DNA of 64,000 nucleotides. It comes from Microbacteriaceae bacterium VKM Ac-2855. Its GTDB lineage: Bacteria > Actinomycetota > Actinomycetes > Actinomycetales > Microbacteriaceae. The notes below the pieces were generated by a model. That model was given only the letters and a program-made list of their open reading frames with translations, made no database searches and was not told where the DNA came from. Position 1 is the stretch's first letter; the number at the start of each line of letters is the position of its first letter. This document shows positions 16,582 through 25,446 of this stretch, piece after piece. A program made the translations under genes and the position numbers. The stretch spans positions 430,574-494,573 of the forward strand of contig JABMLG010000001.1 in assembly GCA_013204985.1 (NCBI GenBank), in the 5' to 3' direction.

Positions 16582-16830
16582 GTCTGTGAGGACGCGACCG
16601 TAGCGGGACAGTCGACACAGACCGACGAAATCGTGCAGGGCATTTACGCGCTCATCACCCTCGGTCCCGCAGTTCTCTTCGGACTCTTCACGCTCGTCAT
16701 CGGCCTGCTCTATCCGCTGACGCGTCGGCGGGTCGAGGAGAACAGGGAAGTCCTGCTGCGACGCCGGGCCGTCGTCGACGCCGATGTCCTCGCGGACCCC
16801 GAGAACCTTAACCGAGAGGACCACCGATGA
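16582..16830 (+). pseudogene. C-terminal remnant of a GPH-family sugar symporter
   Basis: About 82 codons are open after an in-frame TGA at 16579. They read 'QSTQTDEIVQGIYALITLGP' and 'AVLFGLFTLVIGLLYPLTRR', collinear with the C-terminus of the intact GPH symporter at 27066-28481 ('QSAETIDGIYTIATLVPG', 'YPLGRRAV'). Only the last transmembrane helix and the cytoplasmic tail remain of a ~460-residue transporter. A GTG at 16633 could start a 65-residue peptide, and its stop overlaps the GH3 start (ATGA). The relic may therefore still couple translation into the GH3 gene. Confidence 0.82.
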
Positions 16831-19409
16831 CTGATGCCTTCACGTCATTCCTGAACAGTGTCGAGAAGCGATCGGCACGTCCCCCTGCCCCGCCGGCGGG
16901 TGCGGTGTGGGGCGACCTCCACCGCTCCGCAGAAGAACGAGCCGATGCTCTGGTCGCGGAATTGACGCTCGAGGAGAAGACCGGGCTACTGCACGGTCGA
17001 GGTTTGAAAGTGTCGCCCGAGATGAACGTCTGGCAGGCGTGGGTGCAGGGGGTCGACCGAGTCGGGATCCCCGACGTCACGCAGGGAGACAGCCCCGACC
17101 TCCCCCTCATGGGACCGAACGACGCGACCCAGATCCCGTCCGAGCTGGCGCTCGGTGCCAGCTTCGACCCGGACAACGCCCGACGGGCGGCCGGCGTGCT
17201 CGGCCAGCAGGTGCACCGCGTCGGATACGGGGTGTGGCATGCCCCGACCATGGATGTGACCCGCGACCCCCGGCACGGCCGCTCCCACGAGAACTTCGGG
17301 GAGGACCCGCATCTGGTCTCGATGATCGGGCAGGGCTACACAGAGGGCCTCCAGAACACGAGGGTCGTCGCCGATGTCAAGCACTTCGGCATGAATGCTG
17401 TCGAGACCGACCGTCACTCCGCCGACTACCTGATCGACCACGACCGGCTGATCGGCCACTACCTCGCACCGTTCCGATCGCTGCTGGCCAACGCCGACAT
17501 CCACATGGTGATGACCGCCTACGCGAAGATCAACGGACATCACGTCAACGACACCGGCACCTACTTCGATCTGCTCCGGAACGACTGGGGCTTCGAGGGC
17601 GTGGTACGCAACGACGCGATGGCGGTGCACACCCTGTCCTCACTCGGGTTCGGGCTCGACCAGGAGTTCCGGGAGGAGGAGGTGTTCGGGAGAACCCTCC
17701 GCGACGCCGTCGCCAGCGGTGAGGTCCCCCTGGAGGTCGTCGACCGCGCCGTCCACCGCATTCTCGTGATGATGATCCGGACCGGCCTGTTTGACGAGGT
17801 CCCCGTCCCCGAAGAGTGGACAGGACCCACGCCGGAGGAGTTGCACGACGCGCAGACGGCGGCCGCGCAAAGCCTCGTGCTGCTGAAGAACGCGGATGAT
17901 CTGCTGCCGCTTCCGGCCAAGACAGCGGAGAGGGTCGCGGTGTTCGGCCCCACGGCGGTCGACACCGAGATCGCAGGAGGGCCGACCCGGCACGTCGATG
18001 GTCGCGACACCTTCCTGGAGGCCATAGCGACATCGCTCCCCGACGCGGACATCGACCATCACGCGATCATCGCCCCGATCGCTCTCACCGATCAGCTGCC
18101 GGGCTACGACGAGTTCCCCGCAGAGCTGCTCACCTTCGCAGAGGGAGCAGGGCCCACGATCGTGTTCTTCGATGCCGACGGATCTGTGATCGAGACCCGC
18201 CGCGGCGCTCGAGCCGCCTTCCACTCCACGAACTGGGCCGTCGGCGAGGTCGATCCTGCTCTGTCGATGCCGGAGGGCACCGCTCGGGCCACGCTCTCGG
18301 GGATCTGGGTCGCGGAGGCGGGCCTCTACGGCCTCGACGTGGCGACAGGAGGTTCGGCGACCGTGCGCATCAACCGAGAGACAGTCCTCACCCACGACGG
18401 CGGAGGACTGATCTTCTCTCGAACCGCCTGCGAGCTGCAGCTGCGTGCCGGTCGGTACGAGATCGACGTCGATTACACCGCGCCGGACGAATCCGCCCGT
18501 GCCTTCGTCGACGCCTCGGCGGCGCCGCTGAAGATCGGGCTCCGGCTTCCGGCTGAGATCCGACTGCCCAGATTCGAGGCCGCGGCCCGCGTAGCAGCGG
18601 ACGCCGATGTGGCGATGGTCGTCGTCCGCGACTTCGCCAGCGAGGGGTGGGACAGGATGAGCCTCCGCCTGCCCGGACGACAGGACGAGCTGATCGCGGC
18701 GGTCGCCGCAGCGAACCCCCGCACCATCGTGGTACTCCAGACCAGCAGCGCCGTGCTCACTCCCTGGCGAGACGACGTGGCCGCCATCCTGCAGGGCTGG
18801 TACGGCGGCAGCCGCGGGAACAGTGCCCTCGCCGACGCGATCGTCGGCGCAGTGGATCCCGGCGGCCGACTTCCGGTCACCTTCCCCGCTCACGACGAGG
18901 ACCTTCCCACCTTCCCGCCCAGCCGCTTCCCGGGCGTGGGCAAGGTCGTGCAGGTCGATGAACCCGAGACGGGCTACCGGTACTTCTCTGCGCGATCGGC
19001 ACCGGATCCGGCGTACCCCTTCGGCTTCGGCCTGTCCTACGCCTCACACGCTCTTGGAGCACTCACCGCTCCCGCGAGAGCCGCCGTCCCGGCGGACGCA
19101 GCGAAGAGCGCCCGCCGCCGAGAGCACATCCCGGTCACAGTCCACGTCGCCAACACGAGTGCGCGCGCGGGCCGGGTCGTTCCCCAGCTCTACGCCCTGG
19201 CTCCCGGTGCGGACGTCGCCACGCTCGTCGCCTTCACCTCCGTCGACCTCGCTGCCGGCCAGGAGCAGGAGATCGACCTGTCGGTCGCCTGGGCCGACCT
19301 CGCCCACTACAAGAACGGGCAGTGGAGCATCCCCCTCGGCCGGTACGAACTCCGCGTCGGAATCAGTGCACGAGACATCACCGCAACCACCTACATGGAG
19401 GTCATCTGA
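16827..19409 (+). CDS. Glycoside hydrolase family 3 enzyme with PA14-like insert
   Basis: An 860-residue GH3 protein: an (alpha/beta)8 barrel to about residue 320, an alpha/beta sandwich domain from about 345, a PA14-like beta insert near 425-560, and a fibronectin III-like C-terminus from about 770. The nucleophile aspartate is predicted at D263 in 'GFEGVVRNDAMAV', where most relatives have SDW. The acid/base candidate is E606 in 'FASEGWDRMSLRLPGRQ'. No signal peptide is visible, so it acts on imported oligosaccharides. PA14 inserts shape the entrance of the active site in GH3 enzymes. The gene is coupled to the upstream symporter remnant and followed two bases later by a sulfatase, implying a joint role in sulfated glycan breakdown. 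The sugar specificity is not predictable. Confidence 0.9.
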   Translation: MTDAFTSFLNSVEKRSARPPAPPAGAVWGDLHRSAEERADALVAELTLEEKTGLLHGRGLKVSPEMNVWQAWVQGVDRVGIPDVTQGDSPDLPLMGPNDATQIPSELALGASFDPDNARRAAGVLGQQVHRVGYGVWHAPTMDVTRDPRHGRSHENFGEDPHLVSMIGQGYTEGLQNTRVVADVKHFGMNAVETDRHSADYLIDHDRLIGHYLAPFRSLLANADIHMVMTAYAKINGHHVNDTGTYFDLLRNDWGFEGVVRNDAMAVHTLSSLGFGLDQEFREEEVFGRTLRDAVASGEVPLEVVDRAVHRILVMMIRTGLFDEVPVPEEWTGPTPEELHDAQTAAAQSLVLLKNADDLLPLPAKTAERVAVFGPTAVDTEIAGGPTRHVDGRDTFLEAIATSLPDADIDHHAIIAPIALTDQLPGYDEFPAELLTFAEGAGPTIVFFDADGSVIETRRGARAAFHSTNWAVGEVDPALSMPEGTARATLSGIWVAEAGLYGLDVATGGSATVRINRETVLTHDGGGLIFSRTACELQLRAGRYEIDVDYTAPDESARAFVDASAAPLKIGLRLPAEIRLPRFEAAARVAADADVAMVVVRDFASEGWDRMSLRLPGRQDELIAAVAAANPRTIVVLQTSSAVLTPWRDDVAAILQGWYGGSRGNSALADAIVGAVDPGGRLPVTFPAHDEDLPTFPPSRFPGVGKVVQVDEPETGYRYFSARSAPDPAYPFGFGLSYASHALGALTAPARAAVPADAAKSARRREHIPVTVHVANTSARAGRVVPQLYALAPGADVATLVAFTSVDLAAGQEQEIDLSVAWADLAHYKNGQWSIPLGRYELRVGISARDITATTYMEVI

Positions 19410-19410
19410 C

Positions 19411-20865
19411 ATGTCAGATCCCAAACGACCCAACATCGTCATGGTGCTCACCGACGATCACGCCTCACGGACGATCGGCGCCTACGGGTCGACCATCAAC
19501 GCGACCCCCCGAATCGACGAGATCGCCGACAACGGCTGGCGCTTCGACCGGTGCCTCGTGGCCAACGCGCTCTGCTCGCCCAGTCGAGCGTCGATCCTGA
19601 CCGGAACGCACAGCCACATCAACGGCGTCTCCACCCTGGTCACGCCCATCGACGCGAGCCAGCCGACCTTCGTCTCCCAGCTGCGAGCGGCGGGTTATCG
19701 CACCGCGATGGTCGGCAAGTGGCACATGGGACACGACGCGGGCCACGTCCCGGAGGGCTTCGACTACTGGGACATCTTCGTCGGCAGCGACGGACAGGGC
19801 GAGTACTGGAACCCGCTGCTGCTGTCGGAGAGCGGCGAGCGTACCGAAGAGGGATACGCCACCGACATCGTCACCGACCTCGCGCTCCGCTGGCTGGAGA
19901 CGCTGGACTCGGACGAGCCATGGTGCGTGCTCATCTACCACAAGGCTCCCCACCGACCATGGCAGCCGAAGCCCGAGCACGCCGAACTCTACCGAGACAC
20001 CGTCCCGGTACCGGAAACGTTCAATGACGACTACGACTCGCGCTCCAGCTCGGTGCGCCGTGCTCTCATGCGCATCGCCGACAGCCTCAACGTCGAAGAC
20101 CTGAAGCTCCCCGTCCCCGAGGGACTGAGTTACGACGAGATGGCCGTCTGGAAGTACCAGAGGCTCATGGAGGACTACCTCGCCGTCGTCCACAGCGTCG
20201 ACGAGAACGTCGGCCGAGTGATCGACTGGCTGCGGGACCGTGAGCAGTTCGACGACACCCTCTTCATGTACGCGTCTGATCAAGGGTTCTTCCTCGGCGA
20301 GCACGGATGGTTCGACAAGCGACTGATGTACGAGGACTCGCTCATCATGCCGATGCTGCTCAGCTACCCTGCCGCGATCCCCGGCGGCCGGATCCACTCC
20401 GGCCTCGTCTCGAACGTCGATTTCGCCCAGTCGATCCTGGAAGCAGCCGGAGTGGCCCCGCACCCCAGAATGCAGGGTCGCAGCTTCTGGGGCGATCTCA
20501 CCGGACACGGAGCGACTGCCCCCGCGGAGGGCCTCTACTACCGGTACTGGGAGCACGACGACTCTTTCCACCATGCTCCCGCGCACTACGGGTACCGCAC
20601 GGATCGCTACAAGATCATCTACTACTACAACGACGGCATGGGGATCCCCGGAACTGGACCCTTCGTCTATCCGCCGGAATGGGAGCTGTACGACCTCATC
20701 GAGGATCCCGATGAACTGACGAACGTCTACGGCGACCCCGCGTACGCTGCCGTGCGAGAGCAGCTCGAAGCCGCCATGTGGACCGAACAGGCACGCCTGA
20801 AGGACCAGCCTCACCCGAGCCAGCCCACCCCGGCGCTTCTCCGCGCGCACGACGATCAGTCATGA
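19411..20865 (+). CDS. Type I sulfatase (formylglycine-dependent), sulfatase 1
   Basis: A 484-residue S1-family sulfatase. The N-terminal 'PNIVMVLTDDHASRTIGAYG' carries the two metal-binding aspartates. The formylglycine site is C55 in LCSPSRASILTG. 'TAMVGKWHMGHD', 'YHKAPHRPW' and 'MYASDQGFFLGEHGWFDKR' provide the remaining metal and sulfate ligands, and the tail 'GYRTDRYKIIYYY' is usual for the family. No signal peptide, so it is probably cytoplasmic. It requires conversion of C55 to formylglycine, for which the FGE gene is nearby on the opposite strand. It is closely similar to sulfatase 2 (25447-26949) throughout. Substrate: an unidentified sulfated sugar. Confidence 0.95.
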   Translation: MSDPKRPNIVMVLTDDHASRTIGAYGSTINATPRIDEIADNGWRFDRCLVANALCSPSRASILTGTHSHINGVSTLVTPIDASQPTFVSQLRAAGYRTAMVGKWHMGHDAGHVPEGFDYWDIFVGSDGQGEYWNPLLLSESGERTEEGYATDIVTDLALRWLETLDSDEPWCVLIYHKAPHRPWQPKPEHAELYRDTVPVPETFNDDYDSRSSSVRRALMRIADSLNVEDLKLPVPEGLSYDEMAVWKYQRLMEDYLAVVHSVDENVGRVIDWLRDREQFDDTLFMYASDQGFFLGEHGWFDKRLMYEDSLIMPMLLSYPAAIPGGRIHSGLVSNVDFAQSILEAAGVAPHPRMQGRSFWGDLTGHGATAPAEGLYYRYWEHDDSFHHAPAHYGYRTDRYKIIYYYNDGMGIPGTGPFVYPPEWELYDLIEDPDELTNVYGDPAYAAVREQLEAAMWTEQARLKDQPHPSQPTPALLRAHDDQS

Positions 20866-21154
20866 CTGGTCGCGGAGCTCAACCGGGACCTGACGGAGTT
20901 GCGGCACCTCGAACGCCCTGAAGCTCGGGTCGCGTCCGCTCGTCCGCATGGCGAGTGCGCGAGGCACCGTTCGGTCGGCTTCACAGAAGAGCGTCGGTCG
21001 CGGTCGACCGACGGCGCCGGGTGCTCCGCGTTCTCCGCGGCCGCGGTCCGTGCACAACGAAGGCTGGAAGGCGGGGCCGGTCGAGGGATCGCGCTCTCGA
21101 CGGGCACCGCCTTGCTCGTGCACGGCCGTGGGCCGACCGCCGGGCCGGCCGTTC
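20866..21154. other. Intergenic stretch without a recognisable gene
   Basis: Between the convergent sulfatase 1 and DUF202 genes. A perfect 12-base palindrome CAGTCATGACTG spans the sulfatase stop at 20857-20868. The remainder has short open frames on both strands but no ribosome-binding sites or protein-like text that I recognise. Confidence 0.5.
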
Positions 21155-21508
21155 TCAGAGCGCGGTGACGACGACGAGTAGTGCCGCCGCTCCCGCCAGG
21201 AGTGCGGCCGCGGCGACCAGTGCGGGGAGCCGCCCGTCGGGGAGGGGAACGCGGTCGGTGCTGCTGGTGGTGAGCACCCGGTGGTGAGTCCGGTAGCGAC
21301 GGTGCGACTGGACGAGGATCAGGAGCGCGAGGAGCAGCCCTCCGCCGGCGGGCAGGAGGGCCCAGGGTCCGAGGATCGCGGGCAGGATGCGGATGCCGAC
21401 GAGGGCTCCGACGGTGAGCGCGAGCGCGGTGCGGCGCCAGGCGAGCGCGGTCCGCTCGGGCTGCAGCCCGGCGTCGAAGGGGCGCGAGGAGCGGTCGGCT
21501 TCGCTCAT
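21155..21508 (-). CDS. DUF202 small membrane protein (second of a pair)
   Basis: A 117-residue protein with three hydrophobic segments (about residues 28-46, 50-66 and 94-114). The signature 'LQPERTALAWRRTALAL' near the N-terminus is the DUF202 motif. The start overlaps the stop of the paired DUF202 gene (ATGA), and the pair ends the operon that begins with sulfatase 3. DUF202 proteins are inner-membrane proteins of unknown biochemical role. A link to sulfatase maturation or sulfate/copper handling is only suggested by position. Confidence 0.85.
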   Translation of the reverse strand: MSEADRSSRPFDAGLQPERTALAWRRTALALTVGALVGIRILPAILGPWALLPAGGGLLLALLILVQSHRRYRTHHRVLTTSSTDRVPLPDGRLPALVAAAALLAGAAALLVVVTAL

Positions 21509-21861
21509 GCGAGGACGATCGCGAGGAGCACCAGGATCCCGGTGACGACGACGATCAGGCCCAGGGGCAGGGCGAGGGCGGCCGAGGGCAGGGGTGTGTT
21601 CAGTCGCAGGGCGCGCTCGGTGCGCGTCCAGCCGATCCAGGCCTGTAGAGGGGTGAGGATCCCGGCGGTGATCAGCAGGATCGATGCCGCGAGCCGGAAG
21701 CCGGGGTGCAGCCCCAGCCCGAGCGCCTCGAGGGCGACGCCTCCGGCGAGCAGGGCCAGCGCGGTGCGGATCCAGGCGAGGAACGTGCGCTCGTTGGCGA
21801 GGCTGAAGCGGGCGTCGGGCTCGGCGCCGTGCCGGTAGACGTTCGCCGGGAACCGCTTCAC
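21505..21861 (-). CDS. DUF202/YidH-type membrane protein (first of a pair)
   Basis: A 118-residue protein read from GTG 21861, which overlaps the FGE stop by four bases. 'RFSLANERTFLAWIRTALAL' is the DUF202/YidH signature, with three predicted helices following. The frame is open further upstream, but that part is the opposite phase of the FGE gene. Tandem DUF202 genes are common in actinobacteria, and here both are translationally coupled to FGE. Function unknown. Confidence 0.85.
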   Translation of the reverse strand: MKRFPANVYRHGAEPDARFSLANERTFLAWIRTALALLAGGVALEALGLGLHPGFRLAASILLITAGILTPLQAWIGWTRTERALRLNTPLPSAALALPLGLIVVVTGILVLLAIVLA

Positions 21862-22832
21862 GACAGCTCGCCGTCGCGCAGGCCGACGGTGCGGAAGCCG
21901 GCGTTGCCCATCGAGGAGTCGGGCGTGTTCGAGGAGCGGGCGGAGTTGCGGTAGCGGTTGCAGTAGGAGAGGTGGCAGAGGTATGAGCCGCCGCGGAGCA
22001 CGCGCGCCTGCCCGGCCGACGGCCCGCGCGGATCGGCGACGGGCTCCGGCGTGTAGGCGCGGGGGTCGTACCAGTCGGCGCACCACTCCCACACGTTCCC
22101 GACGCTCTGGTGGAGCCCGTACCCGTTGGGCTCGAACGCAGTGGCCGGCGCGGTGGTGAGCCAGCCGTCCTCGGCCGTGTTCTGCGTGGGGAAGCGGCCC
22201 TGCCAGATGTTCGCGCGCCAGCCGCCGGCGTCGACCTCGTCGTCGCCCCACGGGTACTTCGCGCCGTCGATCCCGCCGCGGGCCGCGTACTCCCACTCCG
22301 CCTCGGTCGGCAGCCGGCGCCCGGCCCACGCGCAGTACGCCTGGGCGTCGTTCCAGCTCACGTGCACGACCGGATGATCGAGGACCTCCTCGATGCCGGA
22401 GTCGGGTCCGCCCGGATGCGCCCAGTCGGCCCCGCGCACTCCGTACCACCAGGGCGTGCCGGCCGCGGGGCCCATCACAGCGTGCCGCGGGGCCTGCACG
22501 GCCAGATGGAACACCGCGGAGTACCCGAACGTCTCGGCCTCCGTGCGGTATCCGGTCGCGGTCGTGAAGAGCTGGAAGTCCGCGTTGGTCACCGTCGTCG
22601 CGTCGATCGTGAACGCTTCGAGCGAGACCCGGTGCCGGGGGGTCTCGCCGTCGCCGCGGTTCTCGTCTCCGGACGAGTCGCCTCGGAGGTAGTCGCCTCG
22701 GGGGATCCGCGCCTGGGGTACCCGGTGCTCACCGCTGGTGGTGAAGCCGAGCATCTGTGGACGGGATCCGATGCTCAGAGGTGTCCCGCGGGAGGGCGGG
22801 CCGCAGGTGCAGGAGGGGCCGCACTCACTCAT
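21858..22832 (-). CDS. Formylglycine-generating enzyme (sulfatase-modifying factor)
   Basis: A 324-residue FGE/SUMF1-family oxidase that converts the cysteine of C-x-P-S/A-R sulfatase motifs to formylglycine, using copper and O2. The family core is present: 'VTNADFQLFTTATGY', 'HPVVHVSWNDAQAYCAW', 'RRLPTEAEWEYAARGG', 'VGNVWEWCADWYD' and 'RVLRGGSYLCHLSYCNRYR'. The copper-binding pair is C286 and C291 with the C-x4-C spacing of the aerobic enzyme. The Cys-rich N-terminus (four Cys in the first ten residues region) is an extra. The gene overlaps the end of GH3 by eight bases and the DUF202 gene by four. Its presence with four sulfatases makes the locus self-sufficient for sulfatase maturation. 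Confidence 0.95.
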   Translation of the reverse strand: MSECGPSCTCGPPSRGTPLSIGSRPQMLGFTTSGEHRVPQARIPRGDYLRGDSSGDENRGDGETPRHRVSLEAFTIDATTVTNADFQLFTTATGYRTEAETFGYSAVFHLAVQAPRHAVMGPAAGTPWWYGVRGADWAHPGGPDSGIEEVLDHPVVHVSWNDAQAYCAWAGRRLPTEAEWEYAARGGIDGAKYPWGDDEVDAGGWRANIWQGRFPTQNTAEDGWLTTAPATAFEPNGYGLHQSVGNVWEWCADWYDPRAYTPEPVADPRGPSAGQARVLRGGSYLCHLSYCNRYRNSARSSNTPDSSMGNAGFRTVGLRDGELS

Positions 22833-25302
22833 GCGTCGAGCCTAGGGCGACCACCGCCGTGAGAGGCAGCTCCGTGACGGAGGATCCCGCGTGGAGGGTG
22901 AAGTCGCCAGGTTCGTACCGCCAGGCTCCGTCGCGCCAGTCGGCGAAGGCTCGTGCGGGGACGTCGATCGTGACGGCGGTGGAGGCTCCCGCGTCGAGGA
23001 CCACGGTCGCGAAGCCGACGAGCCAGCGGACCGGCCGATCGATCCGGGACTCGGGTCGGGACGCGTAGAGCTGGACCACGTGCTTGCCGCGGCGGGCGCC
23101 GGTGTTCGCGACGCGGACCGTCACGGAGAAGTCGTCGTGCGGGTTCGCTGATCCGGGGGCGGTGAGCTCGCTGAGCTCCCAGGTTGTGTAGCCGAGACCG
23201 TGGCCGAACTCGTAGGCGGGCTCGGCTCCCGCGCGGAGCCAGGCGCGGTAGCCGATGTGGATGCCCTCGCTGTAGGCGACCTTCCCGTCGATCGGAGTGA
23301 CATCGAGGACCGGGACGTCGGCCGTCCAGGCGGGCCACGTGGTGGGCAGGCGTCCACCGGGTTCGGCGGCGCCGGTGAGCACGTCGCCGAGGGCGTGGCC
23401 GTACTCCTGCCCGCCGAACCAGGTGAGCAGCAGCGCGGCGACGTCCTCGCGCCAGGGCATGGCGACGGGGGAGCCGGAGTTGACGACGACGACGGTGCGG
23501 GGGTTGGCGGCGACCACGCGACGGACCAGCTCGTCCTGGCGGCCCGGGAGATCGAGCGACTCGCGGTCGTAGCCCTCGGACTCCACTTTGCTGTTGGTCC
23601 CGACGACGACGATCGCGAGGTCGGCCGCAGCGGCGGACTCGACGGCGGCGGCGAGCAGGGCCTCGGGGGCGCTGTCGTCGGGCTCGAGGCCGAAGGTGAA
23701 GCTGAGCGCCCCGCCGAGCGGTCCCGTCTCGATCGTGTGCTCCACGACGATCTCGATCGGCTGTCCCTCGGTCACGTCGATGGGGACCGACTGCGAGGGT
23801 GGCGCGAGGAATGCCGCGCCGAGGTCATCGCCGACGGCGTCGATCCGGCCGTCCAGCACGACCTGTCCGTCGACGGTGATGGTGCTGTGACCGGCGGAGG
23901 CGACACCGAGCAGAACCTGACCGGTGACTTCGGGTGTGTACCGGGTCGAGAACCGCGCGGTGTCGCTCCGGCCGATGGGCGCGTCGCCGCCGAACCAGAC
24001 GAGCGCGGTGGCCCGCCGATCCTCGGCGAAGAGCTCGCGTCCGTCGGCGAGGAAGGTCACCCGCACGCCGGGTTCGCCGGTGACGGGGTTGCTGATGCGC
24101 TCCAGGGGCAGCTCTGCGACCCCCTCCTGAACGACCGCCCCCACGGAGTAGCCGACCTCGGCATCCGGGAACGCCTGCTCGATGCCCTCGAGTGGAGTGA
24201 CCACCTTCTCCGGGAGAACGGTCGCGCTGCCGCCGCCCTGCGTGCGGGCGAAGCGGGCGTTGTGCCCGATGACGGCGATGCTGCGGACGCTCGCCTTGTC
24301 CAGGGGGAGGAGCGCGGACTCGTTGCGCACCAGGACGGTGCCGGCCGCGGCGGCCTCGCGCACGAACGCGACACCGTCCTCGACGACCGTGGGCCCGGCG
24401 CTCACCGGCTCGAACCCCTCGAGGGCGCCGACACGGGCAGCGAGCTGCAGGAGACGGAGGACCTTGCGGTCCACGGCTGCCTCGGCGACGCGGCCTTCGC
24501 GTACGGCGTCGACGAGCGCGTCGCCCCAGGGGCCGGCCGGGCCCGGCATGACCAGGTCCTGGGAGGCGTTCGCGCTCTCCACGCTCCGCACGGCGGTCCA
24601 GTCGCTGATGACGACTCCGTCGAAGCCCCACTCGCTGTTCAGCGGCGTCTCGAGCAGCTCGTGCTCGGTGACGGTCGTGCCGTTGACGGAGTTGTACGAC
24701 GACATCACGAGCCACGCGTGCGCCTCGACGATGGACTTCTCGAACGCCAGCAGGTAGAGCTCGCGGAGCGCGCGATCGCTCACCTCGGTGCTGGCGGTGA
24801 AGCGGTCGGTCTCGTAGTCGTTGGCGACGTAATGCTTGGGAGTCGCGCCCACGCCGTTGTCCTGCACGCCGTGGACGTAAGCCGCGGCGAGGTCCGCGGT
24901 GAGGACGGGGTCTTCGCTGAACGCCTCGAAGTGCCGGCCACCCAACGGTGAGCGGTGGAGGTTGATGGTGGGGCCGAGCACGACGTCGACGCCCTTGCGC
25001 CGCGCCTCGACGGCGGCCACTGCGCCGTAGCGGCGCGCGAGATCAGTGTCCCAGGAGGCGGACAGCGCGGAGGCACTGGGCAGGTTGAGGGAGGGGGAGC
25101 GCTCGTCCCACACCTCACCGCGCACGCCGCTGGGGCCGTCGCTGACGAGAATCCGCCGGAGGCCGATCTTCTCGATCGGATGGGTGGTCCAGAAGTCGCG
25201 TCCGGTGAGCAGCTGCACCTTCTCCTCGAGCGCGAGCTGCTCGAGGAGGCCGCGAAGGCGGTGGTCGTGGGAGGAAAAAGAGGGAGAGGAGGAGGGGGTC
25301 AT
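22825..25302 (-). CDS. Glycoside hydrolase family 3 beta-glycosidase with PA14 domain
   Basis: An 825-residue cytoplasmic-type GH3 enzyme. The barrel carries 'ILVSDGPSGVRGE', the substrate-binding KHYVAND and the nucleophile D234 in 'GFDGVVISDWTAV'. The PA14-like insert occupies about residues 395-540. The second domain contains 'VVVGTNSKVESEGYDRESL' with E574/E576 as acid/base candidates, then a fibronectin III-like domain ('VTVRVANTGARRGKHVVQLY'). All hallmark residues are standard, unlike the other GH3 in this window. It lies in the operon sulfatase 3 - GPH - sulfatase 2 - GH3 - FGE - DUF202 - DUF202. Confidence 0.95.
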   Translation of the reverse strand: MTPSSSPSFSSHDHRLRGLLEQLALEEKVQLLTGRDFWTTHPIEKIGLRRILVSDGPSGVRGEVWDERSPSLNLPSASALSASWDTDLARRYGAVAAVEARRKGVDVVLGPTINLHRSPLGGRHFEAFSEDPVLTADLAAAYVHGVQDNGVGATPKHYVANDYETDRFTASTEVSDRALRELYLLAFEKSIVEAHAWLVMSSYNSVNGTTVTEHELLETPLNSEWGFDGVVISDWTAVRSVESANASQDLVMPGPAGPWGDALVDAVREGRVAEAAVDRKVLRLLQLAARVGALEGFEPVSAGPTVVEDGVAFVREAAAAGTVLVRNESALLPLDKASVRSIAVIGHNARFARTQGGGSATVLPEKVVTPLEGIEQAFPDAEVGYSVGAVVQEGVAELPLERISNPVTGEPGVRVTFLADGRELFAEDRRATALVWFGGDAPIGRSDTARFSTRYTPEVTGQVLLGVASAGHSTITVDGQVVLDGRIDAVGDDLGAAFLAPPSQSVPIDVTEGQPIEIVVEHTIETGPLGGALSFTFGLEPDDSAPEALLAAAVESAAAADLAIVVVGTNSKVESEGYDRESLDLPGRQDELVRRVVAANPRTVVVVNSGSPVAMPWREDVAALLLTWFGGQEYGHALGDVLTGAAEPGGRLPTTWPAWTADVPVLDVTPIDGKVAYSEGIHIGYRAWLRAGAEPAYEFGHGLGYTTWELSELTAPGSANPHDDFSVTVRVANTGARRGKHVVQLYASRPESRIDRPVRWLVGFATVVLDAGASTAVTIDVPARAFADWRDGAWRYEPGDFTLHAGSSVTELPLTAVVALGSTHE

Positions 25303-25326
25303 CGTCGGCCTTTCGCGAGCGTGCTG

Positions 25327-25404
25327 CCCTCGGGCTCGGCCGGTCGCGTGGGCGGGGCCGAGCCCGAGGGAGGTGGGAGTCTGCGCTCGCCCCTCCCCGA
25401 GGGG
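25327..25404. terminator. Two intercistronic hairpins between sulfatase 2 and GH3
   Basis: CCCTCGGGCTCGGCC at 25327-25341 pairs perfectly with GGCCGAGCCCGAGGG at 25356-25370 (15-base stem, 14-base loop). A second small hairpin, CCCCTC-CCC-GAGGGG, is at 25390-25404. Both are within the 144-base gap inside the leftward operon, so they may attenuate or process the mRNA between sulfatase and glycosidase. Confidence 0.75.
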
Positions 25405-25446
25405 AGAGACGACCGCGGACGAGGAAGAGGATTTCGGGTGCGGTGC

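Noticed and set aside
20899-21287. Several overlapping short frames between sulfatase 1 and the DUF202 genes
   Set aside because: Arg/Ala/Gly-rich text in multiple frames with no start signals; typical of GC-rich non-coding DNA.
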